Source: Gammaproteobacteria bacterium
Lineage (GTDB): Bacteria; Pseudomonadota; Gammaproteobacteria; GCA-001735895
Direction: 5' to 3'
NCBI GenBank assembly: GCA_029862125.1
Contig: JAOTXY010000014.1
Coordinates: forward strand, 1-58,588
DNA length: 58,588 nt
Shown: positions 16,268 through 25,606 of the stretch, piece after piece
Layout: every line of letters starts with the position of its first letter
Position numbering within the stretch: the stretch's first letter is position 1
Made by a program: the position numbers and the translations under genes
The notes under the pieces: generated by a model
Database searches by the model: none
What the model saw: only the letters and a program-made list of their open reading frames with translations
Told to the model about the DNA's origin: nothing

Positions 16268-17415
16268 TTTTTGGTATCCGCATAGGGGTCTGCGGCGTCA
16301 CGCAATCCGTCACCGACAAACACGAAGGCGAGCACCAGTACGATGAAGAATATGACCGGAATGAAATTCCACTGGTAATTGAGCAGCACATCCGCCTTGG
16401 TCACGTTTTGCAGCATGACGCCGAGCGAGTTAACCGGTTCTTTTAAACCCAGGCCGATAAAGCTGAGCGCGGTCTCCGACAGCACCATGTAAGGGAATGA
16501 AATGATCAGGTCGACGATGATATAGCTGGTGAAACTAGGCAGCAGGTGGCGCCCGATGATGTGGCCCGGAGAAGCCCCGCACAATTGTGCCGCGAGCACG
16601 TACTCCTGGTTGCGCTCGGTCAGCAGGTGCGTTCGTACCCGCCTTGCCAGCGTCGGCCAACCGATGAAACCCAGGATTATCGAGATGATAAAAAACCGAC
16701 CCTCGGAGCTCACGGTATCCGGAATGAATGCCGCAATCGCCATGAATAGCGGGATCGCGGGGACGGTTCGCACCGCATCGGTGATCATCTGCAGCACCGA
16801 GTCGGTCCAGCCGCCATAATATCCGGAGACACCACCAATGATTAACGCCAGCACAAAGGCAATAAGAACGCCTATGGTGCCCACCGCCAGCGAGGTATTG
16901 ATCGAATGGAAGGTCCTGGAATAGATATCTTTTCCGGTAGCGTCGGTGCCGAACAGGTGGATCTTGCCCTCGTCGACACCAAACAAATGCGTCCTGAAGG
17001 TAATTCCGGCCAATGTGTACTTGTCCCCTTCCGGAAACAGCACCACGTAGCGACGCTTGTCGCGGTTGACCTTGGTCACCCAGCGGAAATTGGTTTCGAT
17101 CGAGCGGGTTCTTTCATAGGTATAGATGAAAGGTCGGAATGAAAAGCCGTTTTCATCCCAGAACTTCGGAATATTCGGTGCGCCGTTCTGATAGTCGGCA
17201 TTGCGGCCCTCGATGGTCGGGTCATAGGGGGTCAGGAAAGGTGCAAACAATCCCGACAGGACTAATAATATCAGCACCCCGGCGCCGACCATCGCAGCGC
17301 GCTGCTTTTTAAACCGGGACCAGATTAACTGCCCCTGGCCAGCGGTAAAATAAGCTTCCTTGGCGCTCTGGTCTACATTTACATCCGTTTCTTCAATGGT
17401 TGCCGTATCTGTCAT
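16264..17415 (-). CDS. ABC transporter permease (OppC/DppC/YejE type) with a large periplasmic insert
   Basis: A 383-residue inner-membrane permease. After the first helix (about residues 40-63) comes an unusually long extracytoplasmic segment of about 110 residues, ending at LFGTDATGKDIYSR. The remaining five helices carry the permease motif for ATPase contact (EYVLAAQLCGASPGHIIGRH). OppC proteins are usually about 300 residues, so the insert adds about 80 and resembles YejE-type permeases. The start lies 5 nt from the preceding permease stop. Confidence 0.92.
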   Translation of the reverse strand: MTDTATIEETDVNVDQSAKEAYFTAGQGQLIWSRFKKQRAAMVGAGVLILLVLSGLFAPFLTPYDPTIEGRNADYQNGAPNIPKFWDENGFSFRPFIYTYERTRSIETNFRWVTKVNRDKRRYVVLFPEGDKYTLAGITFRTHLFGVDEGKIHLFGTDATGKDIYSRTFHSINTSLAVGTIGVLIAFVLALIIGGVSGYYGGWTDSVLQMITDAVRTVPAIPLFMAIAAFIPDTVSSEGRFFIISIILGFIGWPTLARRVRTHLLTERNQEYVLAAQLCGASPGHIIGRHLLPSFTSYIIVDLIISFPYMVLSETALSFIGLGLKEPVNSLGVMLQNVTKADVLLNYQWNFIPVIFFIVLVLAFVFVGDGLRDAADPYADTKK

Positions 17416-17420
17416 TTCGC

Positions 17421-18425
17421 TTATCCCAGGATACTGCGGCGAACCCGCGGGTCGGTTAGCGCCAAGATGATATCGGTGACAAAATTAATGCCGACGATGC
17501 TGGCGGTGAGAAGGAATATAATCGCACCCGCCATCTGCTGGTCATTCGAGCGGGCCAGTGCTTCGATCAACAAAGATCCTGCTTCGGTGAGCGTTAAGAT
17601 CAAAGCGACGATCGGCAATTCGTTAAAAATACGGTTCAGATCAAAGCCTAGTGAATTGATGATCGGCCCAAGCGAATGCCGCGCCGGGTAGCGCCACAAA
17701 AGTCTGCGTCCGGTAACCCCTCGCGCCGAAGCGGCCAGCACGTACAATTTACCCACTTCATCGGACATCAGTGCACGCACGGTCTGAATCGCAAACGCAG
17801 TAGCCGACCAGCCCAGGATAAAGACGGGCAACCAGGCGCGCGACAGAAAATCCATGAGCCGCTCGTAAGACCAGGCCGCGTCGCGAAATTCCTTGGAAAA
17901 CAAACCGGTCAGGCTATCACCGAAGACTATGGTCGAAAACAGCATGATCATCAGGGCCAGCAGGAAGTTCGGCATCGCCAGACCCAGGTAGCTGACGAGA
18001 CGTAAGCTGTTGTTAACAATTGGGCTTTTCGACGTCGCCGAAATAATGCCCACGGGTATTGCAATCAGGTAGGCGATCAGTAACGAGGTCAGGCAGATTG
18101 CCAGGCTGATATAGAACTTCTCCCCCAGGAGTTGTGAGATATTGAGCCGCAGGATACAACTATCGCCAAATTCACCCCGGAAGGCGTTGACGATCCACTT
18201 GCCCCAGCGCACCACGTAAGGTTTATCCAGCCCCAGGCGGACACGCTCGGCCTCGATATCGGCCACCGAAATCTGGCTGCCCTGGGTGTTTTTAAACGCG
18301 AGATAGCGTTCGGCGCAGTCGCCCGGCACCAGTTCCATTAGGCTGAAAACGATGAACGAAACCATGATCAGCGTAATGATCGCGAGTGCGGCGCGGGTGG
18401 CGGCAAATTGTAGGAAATGAAACAT
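17421..18425 (-). CDS. ABC transporter permease (OppB/DppB type)
   Basis: A 334-residue inner-membrane permease with six helices and the coupling motif (GKLYVLAASARGVTGRRLLWRY region, here an unusual variant of the EAA loop). The N-terminal FVVFSLMELVPGDCAERYL-like segment is typical of OppB proteins. It follows the substrate-binding gene by 115 nt, which include a strong hairpin. Confidence 0.92.
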   Translation of the reverse strand: MFHFLQFAATRAALAIITLIMVSFIVFSLMELVPGDCAERYLAFKNTQGSQISVADIEAERVRLGLDKPYVVRWGKWIVNAFRGEFGDSCILRLNISQLLGEKFYISLAICLTSLLIAYLIAIPVGIISATSKSPIVNNSLRLVSYLGLAMPNFLLALMIMLFSTIVFGDSLTGLFSKEFRDAAWSYERLMDFLSRAWLPVFILGWSATAFAIQTVRALMSDEVGKLYVLAASARGVTGRRLLWRYPARHSLGPIINSLGFDLNRIFNELPIVALILTLTEAGSLLIEALARSNDQQMAGAIIFLLTASIVGINFVTDIILALTDPRVRRSILG

Positions 18426-18486
18426 GGATGTTTCTAGTGTCCCCCCGGTGTACTCCCGTCGCAGTTTAGCCCGGGAAGTTTATTAT

Positions 18487-18519
18487 TTTGGCTGCGGGCA
18501 AGCATAGCCCGCAGCCAAA
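18487..18519 (-). terminator. Hairpin between the binding protein and permease genes
   Basis: TTTGGCTGCGGGC 18487-18499 and GCCCGCAGCCAAA 18507-18519 form a perfect 13-bp stem with a 7-nt loop, followed on the minus strand by A/T-rich sequence. Such hairpins after binding-protein genes commonly stabilise or end the transcript so that the binding protein is made in excess over the membrane parts. Confidence 0.7.
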
Positions 18520-18540
18520 TTTACTGTCAACTAACAGTTA

Positions 18541-20619
18541 CTACTCGTCCAGCCACCATTGCGTGGGACGGTACGGGTAGGAACGATAGTATTCGAACGA
18601 GTGGGTCTTGTACTCGACGACGTTTTTAACCTCGTTTCGATGGTAGATCGGCGCCGGTACCTGGACGACTCCGATGAATAGCAGGTTTTCAACCAAGTTC
18701 TCGACCAAGCTTGCACCGAGTTTATCGGATTCCATAGTGCCGACCGGCGTAGATTGAAACGCGGTAATGTCTTTCATCATCTTTTTCGCATAGTCCGGTG
18801 GTTCAATCCCACTGGCGCCGTTGGAATCGATCCATTCGGCCCACAGCATGTTGGTGCGCACGGTGAAATAATCGTGATACGGCGGTACAAAAATCTGGTT
18901 GGTTCCCAGCACGATCGAGAGCGGCTGGCCGTTACGCCACACGGTTACGTCGAGCTTGTTGGAAGATTGCGCGCTACGGTATTCATCCGGGGTCACTTCC
19001 TTGACCGTGCTCTGAATACCCACCGCACCCCAGTGCTGACCGACCAGTTCCATTAGCGCGGCGGCAACGCCCTGCACCGAGAACTGCAGGTTGATGACCA
19101 GCTTGTCGCCATTGGGCAGCTCGCGGAAACCGTCGCCATCACGATCCTTCAGACCCATCTCATCGAGTAGCTTGTTGGCCAGTTTCGGATCGTGCTGTGC
19201 GTAGTACTGCTTCCACTTATCGTCAACAAACGCGGGGGAATCGGTGAAACCAACATATTGCTTGCCTTCACCCATACCGAAAAATGCGGCCTGGTTGATT
19301 TCTTCGCGGTTGATCGCGACCGACATCGCCTGGCGGAAGCGAATATCGCTGAAGGCCTTGCGTTTCTCCGGGTCCTCATGGGTCATGTTAATGCCGAGGG
19401 TCGCGAGCGTGACTTCGGGACGCAGCTGAACGGTGTAGTTACCCTTTTCCTGGTTTTCCAGCAGCAGCGGCGCGGTCGACAATTGCAGCGATTGCGCTTT
19501 GAAGTCGGCCTCGGCGTTAACCAGCTTGAGCAGTCGCACCTCGTCTTCGTTGACGAAAATCTCGTCTTGCTCACTGATGTAAGGCAGCTGATTACCAGCG
19601 GTATCGACCTGGTGGAAATACGGGTTGGCAACCAGGTGACGCCCTTCGGTGGACTCCGAAATCAGGATGTGAGACTCCAGTGTCGGCATGGTATCGGCGG
19701 GCAGGTTAGCCACCTTGTCCGGGCTGCGCAGCATCGGTGTCGGGGTATCGGTCCAGTCCGAATTACCGTAATAGTTCGATAACACTTCCATGCCGTTTTC
19801 GAATCCGGCAGCCTTCGCCATCTTGTCGGCATCCGGGTTAATCTCGGGGTCCCACTTACCGAGGAAGTGCTTGGGCTGGAAGCCCTGCGCGTAAGAGTTG
19901 GCAAAGTGCACCAACAGGCCCGGTTTTGGTGCCGGCAGGTTGAAGCGAACGGTTTGTGGATCGAGTACGTCGACCGTCATCGGCTTGTCAGCGACCAGCA
20001 CGTAGTTTTTCGGCTTTTCGAATACCTTCGGGTTCAACGAAAGGTTCTCGTACCAGTATTCAACGTCTTCCGCGGTGAACGGATGGCCGTCGGACCACTT
20101 GTGACCCTTGCGCAGGAAGAAAGTCAGCTGGGTATAGTCATCGTTCCATTCCCAGCCCTTGGCGATGTTCGGCACGATCGTAGTCAGGTCGTCGGAATAG
20201 CGCACCAGGTTGACGTGGCGTACCGCGAGAAAGTCGGATGTACCGGCCTCGGTCGCGTTCGACAGCATGTCGAAGGTACCACCGTATTTGCCAATACTGT
20301 CGTAGGGTGCGACCACCAACGCATCTTCAGGAATACGCTGCTCCAGCGGCGGTAAATCGGGATTGCCGCGAATGCGCTTGTTCAATTTTGCAATATCGGG
20401 ATTTGCTTTAAATGACAGCTTGCACTTGGCCAGCGACTCGAACTCGTCACGGTCATACTGTTGCGGGTATTTTCCGGCAGGAACTCCTTTCGGATCGGCT
20501 ACCGTGGCCGCCGGGCAATCCATGGCCAGTGCTTCGCCGGCGAAGCCGAACTGCAGTAGTGTGAACGCAATTCCGGCACACACAGGCAGCCCTATTTTGA
20601 TAAATTTAAAAGGTTTCAT
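18541..20619 (-). CDS. ABC transporter substrate-binding protein (SBP_bac_5, large subtype)
   Basis: A 692-residue periplasmic binding protein with a signal peptide ending near ALA (residues 31-33). The SBP_bac_5 pattern is clear from about residue 120 (LTTIVPNIAKGWEWNDDYTQ, FFLRKGHKWSDGHPFTAEDV), with a C-terminal lobe including FRQAMSVAINREEI. It is longer than typical DppA/OppA proteins (about 530-560), partly because of an N-terminal region of about 85 residues before the first lobe, as in YejA-like proteins. The ligand is unknown; the paired TauD-type oxygenase suggests a modified amino compound or sulfonate rather than a plain peptide (inference). AGGATATC precedes the start. Confidence 0.92.
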   Translation of the reverse strand: MKPFKFIKIGLPVCAGIAFTLLQFGFAGEALAMDCPAATVADPKGVPAGKYPQQYDRDEFESLAKCKLSFKANPDIAKLNKRIRGNPDLPPLEQRIPEDALVVAPYDSIGKYGGTFDMLSNATEAGTSDFLAVRHVNLVRYSDDLTTIVPNIAKGWEWNDDYTQLTFFLRKGHKWSDGHPFTAEDVEYWYENLSLNPKVFEKPKNYVLVADKPMTVDVLDPQTVRFNLPAPKPGLLVHFANSYAQGFQPKHFLGKWDPEINPDADKMAKAAGFENGMEVLSNYYGNSDWTDTPTPMLRSPDKVANLPADTMPTLESHILISESTEGRHLVANPYFHQVDTAGNQLPYISEQDEIFVNEDEVRLLKLVNAEADFKAQSLQLSTAPLLLENQEKGNYTVQLRPEVTLATLGINMTHEDPEKRKAFSDIRFRQAMSVAINREEINQAAFFGMGEGKQYVGFTDSPAFVDDKWKQYYAQHDPKLANKLLDEMGLKDRDGDGFRELPNGDKLVINLQFSVQGVAAALMELVGQHWGAVGIQSTVKEVTPDEYRSAQSSNKLDVTVWRNGQPLSIVLGTNQIFVPPYHDYFTVRTNMLWAEWIDSNGASGIEPPDYAKKMMKDITAFQSTPVGTMESDKLGASLVENLVENLLFIGVVQVPAPIYHRNEVKNVVEYKTHSFEYYRSYPYRPTQWWLDE

Positions 20620-20855
20620 TGTCGATATCCTCAGGATTCTCTTTCGATTGTTTTTGTATCACTTGTCTTTTCTTATACTGCTGCATGTCTTAATGCATGA
20701 TGCAGTGAATAAGGTATACCGAGTACGCTCAAGTTGCAAGTCGCGCTGGCGCTAATATCAGGCGTCTTAAAGCTATTGTGCTACTCGAAGATTACCAAAC
20801 AAAAAACTGGCCAGGCAATAATCACAGAGTCTAGAAACAAATCTTAATGACATAA

Positions 20856-20869
20856 CGGGCTTTCGCCCG
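20856..20869 (-). terminator. Small hairpin downstream of glcF
   Basis: CGGGC 20856-20860 pairs with GCCCG 20865-20869 with a 4-nt loop that reads GAAA on the minus strand. It lies about 40 nt past the glcF stop and may end the glc transcript, though the following T content is modest. The rest of the 292-bp gap (20620-20911) is AT-rich and presumably holds the promoter of the ABC importer; I see nothing else nameable. Confidence 0.35.
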
Positions 20870-20911
20870 CGCTCGATCTTAACCCGCTAACTTTCTTAAC
20901 TCGCCCGTCTT

Positions 20912-22114
20912 TCAGAGCAGCTCTATCCAATGAACAACCGGGGTTTTGTTGTCCTGGGCAAGGTGCACCTGGCAGCCAATATTTGACGTGGCGATAACAT
21001 CGGGTTGATTGATCGACAGTGCCCGGACCTTGTTGGTATGCAGCTGCGTGGCCAGAGCGGGTTGCAGCATCGAGTAAGTCCCCGCCGAACCACAACACAG
21101 GTGTACGTCCTCAACCGCGCATACTTCATAACCTGCCTTTGCCAGTAAGGCTTCAACCCGATTGATGATCCCGAGGCCGTGCTGCATGGTACAGGGGGTG
21201 TGCACCGCGACGCGTTTGACTGGTAATTCGGAGGGGTTCACCGGTTCGACTTCAGCTTCCACGAACTCGATCAGATCGCAGTACAACGAACTCACTTTTT
21301 GGGCTTTGTCGGCATAATCAGGATCATCAGCCAGCAAGCGCCCATAATCCTTGACGCTTGCCCCGCAGCCGGTTGCCGTGACCACGATCGCCTCGACCCC
21401 GGCCTCGATATGCGGCCACCAGCTATCGATCAGCCGTTTCACCTGGCGCATGCCGTACTCGGGCTCAGAGGTGTGGAAAGCGGCAGCACCACAACACAGG
21501 TTTCCCGGCACTTCGATAACCTCGATCTCGAATTTATTGAGCAGGTTGCTGGCGCAAGCGTTGGTATTGGGTGTCAGAACGGGTTGCACGCAACCCGCCA
21601 ACATCAATACCTTGCGCGCATGCGAGCTGTTGTCGCATTCGACCGGCGTTTGTCGCTGCGGCACTGACGCTTTCAGTTTCGCCGGCAACATCCACGCAAT
21701 AGCCTGCCCGATGCGAATCGACAACGCAAAAAGCCAACCCGAGTTGATAAACCGAACGATGCCCCAGCGTCGGCCCCGATCCCACCAGGGGCGCGGCAAT
21801 TCCTGCTCGATAAACTCCTTACCGATTTCGAGTAAATGACTGTACTTGACCCCCGAGGGGCAAGTGGTTTCGCAGGCACGGCAGGTCAGGCAGCGATCGA
21901 GATGCTTCAACATTTCAGCGTTCGCGGGCTCGCCCTCGAAAAACTGTTTCATCTGGTAGATTCGGCCGCGCGGGCCATCGAGCTCGTCGCCACGCAACTG
22001 GTAGGTAGGACAGGTTGCGTTGCAGAATCCGCAATGAACACACTTGCGCAGGATCGTCTCTATTGCCTCGGCATGACGACCCTGCTGGAATTTTGGTGCG
22101 AGATTGGTTTGCAT
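20912..22114 (-). CDS. glcF: Glycolate oxidase iron-sulfur subunit
   Basis: A 400-residue subunit that passes electrons from the flavin subunits to the membrane quinone pool. Two ferredoxin-type 4Fe-4S sites are visible: Cys25/28/31 with Cys35, and Cys75/78/81 with Cys85. Two CCG domains follow, the first with NLCCGAAAFH and the second with LCCGSAGTYS. Gene order glcD-glcE-glcF and the 3-nt spacing to glcE identify it as GlcF rather than a heterodisulfide reductase or LutA protein. Confidence 0.96.
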   Translation of the reverse strand: MQTNLAPKFQQGRHAEAIETILRKCVHCGFCNATCPTYQLRGDELDGPRGRIYQMKQFFEGEPANAEMLKHLDRCLTCRACETTCPSGVKYSHLLEIGKEFIEQELPRPWWDRGRRWGIVRFINSGWLFALSIRIGQAIAWMLPAKLKASVPQRQTPVECDNSSHARKVLMLAGCVQPVLTPNTNACASNLLNKFEIEVIEVPGNLCCGAAAFHTSEPEYGMRQVKRLIDSWWPHIEAGVEAIVVTATGCGASVKDYGRLLADDPDYADKAQKVSSLYCDLIEFVEAEVEPVNPSELPVKRVAVHTPCTMQHGLGIINRVEALLAKAGYEVCAVEDVHLCCGSAGTYSMLQPALATQLHTNKVRALSINQPDVIATSNIGCQVHLAQDNKTPVVHWIELL

Positions 22115-22117
22115 AAC

Positions 22118-23185
22118 CTAAAGCCCCGGATAAATCCTGCCCGGATTAAAAATACCGGCCGGATCGAAACTGGACTTGATACTGCGTTGCAGCTTCAGCA
22201 TTGCCGGCGGTAGCGGATGAAATACCGCGACATCGGCAGCATGCCGTCTAAATGCATAGACACTGCCGCCGACGCCTTCCGCCATCGAGCGCAGTGCCGG
22301 GATATTAACCTCGCCGCAAATCCAGCGCTGCGCGCCGCCCCACTCGATCAACTGGGGGATATCACCCAGTTGGTCGGTAGTCGCGGGCGGTAACGAAATC
22401 CGGGTCAATGGCTGTGCGTCATCGAAGAAATCGAGGGCTTGCTCTTTCAACTCGTCCCAGCACGAATCTGCGGTCTCGCCACCCAACTGCTGCGCCGCAT
22501 ATTGAACTCCTTGTGCACTTCCCGATAGGCGTAACAAGCTGCGTCCGGCGATCCAGGAAGAAGCAGAAATCGGCCAGGGTTCAGATCCCAGTTCATTGAT
22601 CCAGCGGATATGCTTATCGGCGCTGTCATGTTCGAAGGCAAGCGTTAATTCGGTTTCATAGCTCGGAATCACCCGGATCGAAACCTCGAGAATTACACCC
22701 AGGGTGCCCAGCGAACCGACCATCAAGCGCGACACGTCAAAGCCGGCGACGTTCTTGATGACGCGTCCGCCAAATTGATTAACTTCACCGTGACCATCGA
22801 GGATTTTAACCCCCAACACGAAATCCCGAATACCGCCAGCAAACGCCCGGCGGGGACCGGCCAGCCCGCCTGCGACCATGCCACCGATGGTCGCATCCCG
22901 ACCGTAGCAAGGCGGCTCGAAGCCGAACATCTGTCGATGCTCGGCAAGCAGCGCCTCGACCTCGCTCAACTTGCAACCTGCGCGCAGGGTAATGACCAGT
23001 TCCGCGGGATCATAGTCAATAATCCCGCTATGCCCGGAAACATCGACCGGCAAGGCTTCCAGTGACTCACCATAGAAGCGTTTACTGCCACCCCCGATAA
23101 TTTCAATTTCGCCACCGGTCGCAGCAACCGAAATGATCTGGCTGGTCAGTTCCGCCTCGATATCGACATCGTCAATCGAGTTCAT
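22118..23185 (-). CDS. glcE: Glycolate oxidase FAD-binding subunit
   Basis: A 355-residue FAD_binding_4 protein (GCKLSEVEALLAEH, then ATIGGMVAGGLAGPRR) forming a heteromer with GlcD. The frame is open further upstream into glcD, but the ATG at 23185 is the right start: it overlaps the glcD stop as TAATG and gives the usual GlcE length. The C-terminal RSIKSSFDPAGIFNPGRIYPGL segment is typical of the family. Confidence 0.94.
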   Translation of the reverse strand: MNSIDDVDIEAELTSQIISVAATGGEIEIIGGGSKRFYGESLEALPVDVSGHSGIIDYDPAELVITLRAGCKLSEVEALLAEHRQMFGFEPPCYGRDATIGGMVAGGLAGPRRAFAGGIRDFVLGVKILDGHGEVNQFGGRVIKNVAGFDVSRLMVGSLGTLGVILEVSIRVIPSYETELTLAFEHDSADKHIRWINELGSEPWPISASSWIAGRSLLRLSGSAQGVQYAAQQLGGETADSCWDELKEQALDFFDDAQPLTRISLPPATTDQLGDIPQLIEWGGAQRWICGEVNIPALRSMAEGVGGSVYAFRRHAADVAVFHPLPPAMLKLQRSIKSSFDPAGIFNPGRIYPGL

Positions 23186-24648
23186 TAAAAGCGATCCAGT
23201 TCCGGAAACTGTAGCTTGCCGTCGTGCACATGCATCGCGTTGAACTCGGCACAGCGCGCCAACGTCGGAATTGCTTTTCCTGGATTCAGAAGTTTCAGTG
23301 GATCGAAACACTCGCGAATGGCGTGAAACTGCTCGCGTTCGGTTTCGCTGAACTGTACACACATCTCACCGAGCTTTTCGACGCCGACGCCGTGCTCGCC
23401 GGTAATCGTGCCGCCGTGATGAATGCAAAGCTGCAGGATCTTGCTACCGAGTTCCTCGGTCTTTTCGAGTTCGCCTTCGTTATTAGCGTCGTAGAGAATT
23501 AACGGATGCAGGTTGCCATCGCCCGCATGGAACACGTTAGCCACCCTCAATCCATATTCCTCCGAGAGCTCGCGCACGCCAGTCAACACCGCGGACAATG
23601 CCTTACGCGGAATCGTGCCATCGATGCAGTAATAGTCGGGTGAGATACGCCCGACCGCGGGGAAGGCCGCCTTGCGACCGGACCAGAATAACAGCCGCTC
23701 GGCTTCATCCCTGGCGAGACGGGTTTCGGTCGCACCGCCTTTTTTGAGTACCTTTTCCACGAGTTCGATTTGTGATGACACTTCTTCCTCGGTGCCATCG
23801 AGCTCGCAAATTAATATCGCTTCAGCTTCAACTGGATAATCCGCGTGAACAAAGTCTTCGGCAGCACGAATCGCGGGATTGTCCATCATCTCGATTCCGG
23901 CCGGGATTATCCCCTCGGCGATAATTGACGCAACGCTGTCACCTGCTTTTTCCACCGAGTCAAAAACACCCATCACCACGCGTGCGCAGCGCGGGATCGG
24001 TAATAGCTTCACCGTCACCTCGACCACGATACCGAGCATCCCCTCGGAGCCCACCAGCAGCGGCAGTAGATCGTAACCGTCAGCCTGCAACGAGCGCTGA
24101 TCGATTTCGAAAATCTCGCCCTCGGAACTAACCAGTTTAAGCGCCAGGATATTATGCAGCGTCAATCCATACTTAAGGCAATGAACTCCACCCGCATTTT
24201 CCGCGACATTGCCACCGATCGAGCAGGCGATTTGAGAAGACGGGTCCGGTGCATAGTAAAGACCGAGCGACTGGACGGCCTCCGAAATCGCCAGGTTACG
24301 CACCCCGGCTTCGACAACGGCCAGGCGCGATAAATGATCCACCTTCAGTATTCGATTCATTTTGGCCAGGCTAAGTACCACGCCTTCGGCATGGGGCAGT
24401 GCGCCACCGGAGAGACTGGTGCCCGCGCCACGGCTGACCACCGGCAGGCGCTGCTCGTGGCAAACCCGCATCACCTGCTGTACCTGTTCGATGTCTTCGG
24501 GTAACAGCACCAGCAACGGCTGTTGCCGGTAAGCGCTTAAGCCATCGGATTCGTAAGCGTTAAGCGAGGTTGGCTGATCGACCACATTCTCGGGTGCAAG
24601 AAATTCCCTGAATTTGGCGGCTAGTTGTTCGCGACGGGTCTGTGACAT
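23185..24648 (-). CDS. glcD: Glycolate oxidase catalytic subunit
   Basis: A 487-residue FAD-linked dehydrogenase that oxidises glycolate (and often D-lactate) to glyoxylate. It has an N-terminal FAD_binding_4 domain (VVSRGAGTSLSGGALP; ACSIGGNVAENAGGVHCLKY) and a C-terminal FAD-oxidase_C domain with NVFHAGDGNLHPLI and GTITGEHGVGVEKLGEM. The open frame extends upstream, but the ATG at 24648 (MSQTRREQLAAKF) gives the normal length and leaves a 48-bp divergent promoter space to the aminotransferase-like gene. First gene of the glcDEF operon; no GlcC regulator is adjacent. Confidence 0.96.
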   Translation of the reverse strand: MSQTRREQLAAKFREFLAPENVVDQPTSLNAYESDGLSAYRQQPLLVLLPEDIEQVQQVMRVCHEQRLPVVSRGAGTSLSGGALPHAEGVVLSLAKMNRILKVDHLSRLAVVEAGVRNLAISEAVQSLGLYYAPDPSSQIACSIGGNVAENAGGVHCLKYGLTLHNILALKLVSSEGEIFEIDQRSLQADGYDLLPLLVGSEGMLGIVVEVTVKLLPIPRCARVVMGVFDSVEKAGDSVASIIAEGIIPAGIEMMDNPAIRAAEDFVHADYPVEAEAILICELDGTEEEVSSQIELVEKVLKKGGATETRLARDEAERLLFWSGRKAAFPAVGRISPDYYCIDGTIPRKALSAVLTGVRELSEEYGLRVANVFHAGDGNLHPLILYDANNEGELEKTEELGSKILQLCIHHGGTITGEHGVGVEKLGEMCVQFSETEREQFHAIRECFDPLKLLNPGKAIPTLARCAEFNAMHVHDGKLQFPELDRF

Positions 24649-24696
24649 GGAATCTATGCTAGCATTTTGATTTATTATTAAAAGATATAACCACAA

Positions 24697-25551
24697 ATGA
24701 CCCGCATTGTATTCCTGAACGGCGATTACCTGCCCGAAGATGAAGCGAAAATTTCGATTTTCGATCGCGCGGTCAATTTCGGTGATGCTATCTACGAGGT
24801 TGCGGGGGTGCTCGACGGTAAACTGATCGACTTTGAACACCACATGCAGCGTTACTTCAACTCGCTCGAAAAACTTTCCATCGAATCCCCGCTCGAGCAA
24901 ACGCAAATCCTCGAAGCCTTTCGTCGACTGGTCGAACTCAATCAAGTCGATGAGGGACTGGTCTACATGCAGGTAACCCGGGGCGTCGCCGAGCGCGACT
25001 TCGTCTGGCCGGAAGACATCAAGCCCAATGTTTTCATGTTTACCCAGCCCAAGGCATCCATCGAAAACAGCGCGGCGGAGACCGGCATTACGCTGGCCAG
25101 CACAGCCGACATTCGTTGGGCACGACGCGATATCAAGTCGGTAAACCTGTTAGCCCAGGTGCTGGCCAAGCAGGCAGCACATAACGCCGGTGCCTACGAA
25201 GCCCTGATGGTTGACGCCGAGGGCTTTGTTACCGAATGCGGTAGCACCAGTTTTTTTATCGTCAAGGACGACCTGGTCCTGACACGCCCGTTAAGCAACG
25301 ATATTCTGCCGGGCGTGACCCGCCGAGCCGTGGTGGCGCTGTGCAATTCCCACGGTCTCAGACTCGTGGAAAACCGGTTCACGCTCGATGATGCCAAATC
25401 CGCCGACGAGGCTTTCATCAGCGGAGCGTCAACTTATATCCTGCCGGTAGTAAAAATTGATGACCAGGAAATTAGTGCGGGAATTCCCGGGGAACTAAGC
25501 CGCCGCCTGCGCGAAATTTATATCGGCTACGCGCGTGCCTCGCTGATTTGA
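24697..25551 (+). CDS. dat: D-amino-acid aminotransferase-like (class IV aminotransferase)
   Basis: A 284-residue PLP enzyme of fold type IV that moves an amino group between a D-amino acid and a 2-oxo acid. The PLP lysine is Lys147 in RRDIKSVNLLAQ, and the cofactor-binding Glu180 lies in GFVTECGSTSFF. The SGASTYILPV segment binds the phosphate region. This pattern is closer to D-amino-acid transaminase than to branched-chain transaminase. Divergent from glcDEF across 48 bp, so the two may share control. Confidence 0.87.
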   Translation: MTRIVFLNGDYLPEDEAKISIFDRAVNFGDAIYEVAGVLDGKLIDFEHHMQRYFNSLEKLSIESPLEQTQILEAFRRLVELNQVDEGLVYMQVTRGVAERDFVWPEDIKPNVFMFTQPKASIENSAAETGITLASTADIRWARRDIKSVNLLAQVLAKQAAHNAGAYEALMVDAEGFVTECGSTSFFIVKDDLVLTRPLSNDILPGVTRRAVVALCNSHGLRLVENRFTLDDAKSADEAFISGASTYILPVVKIDDQEISAGIPGELSRRLREIYIGYARASLI

Positions 25552-25606
25552 AAGCGATTTATTTTGTCAAAAATATTCGGAACTGAACGGGGTAACTCGA
25601 AACCAG

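Noticed and set aside
23186..23362. N-terminal extension of GlcE
   Set aside because: It lies inside glcD in another frame; the TAATG junction at 23185 is the natural start.
24649..24945. N-terminal extension of GlcD
   Set aside because: The in-frame extension overlaps the divergent aminotransferase gene and would exceed the family length; the ATG at 24648 gives the usual start.
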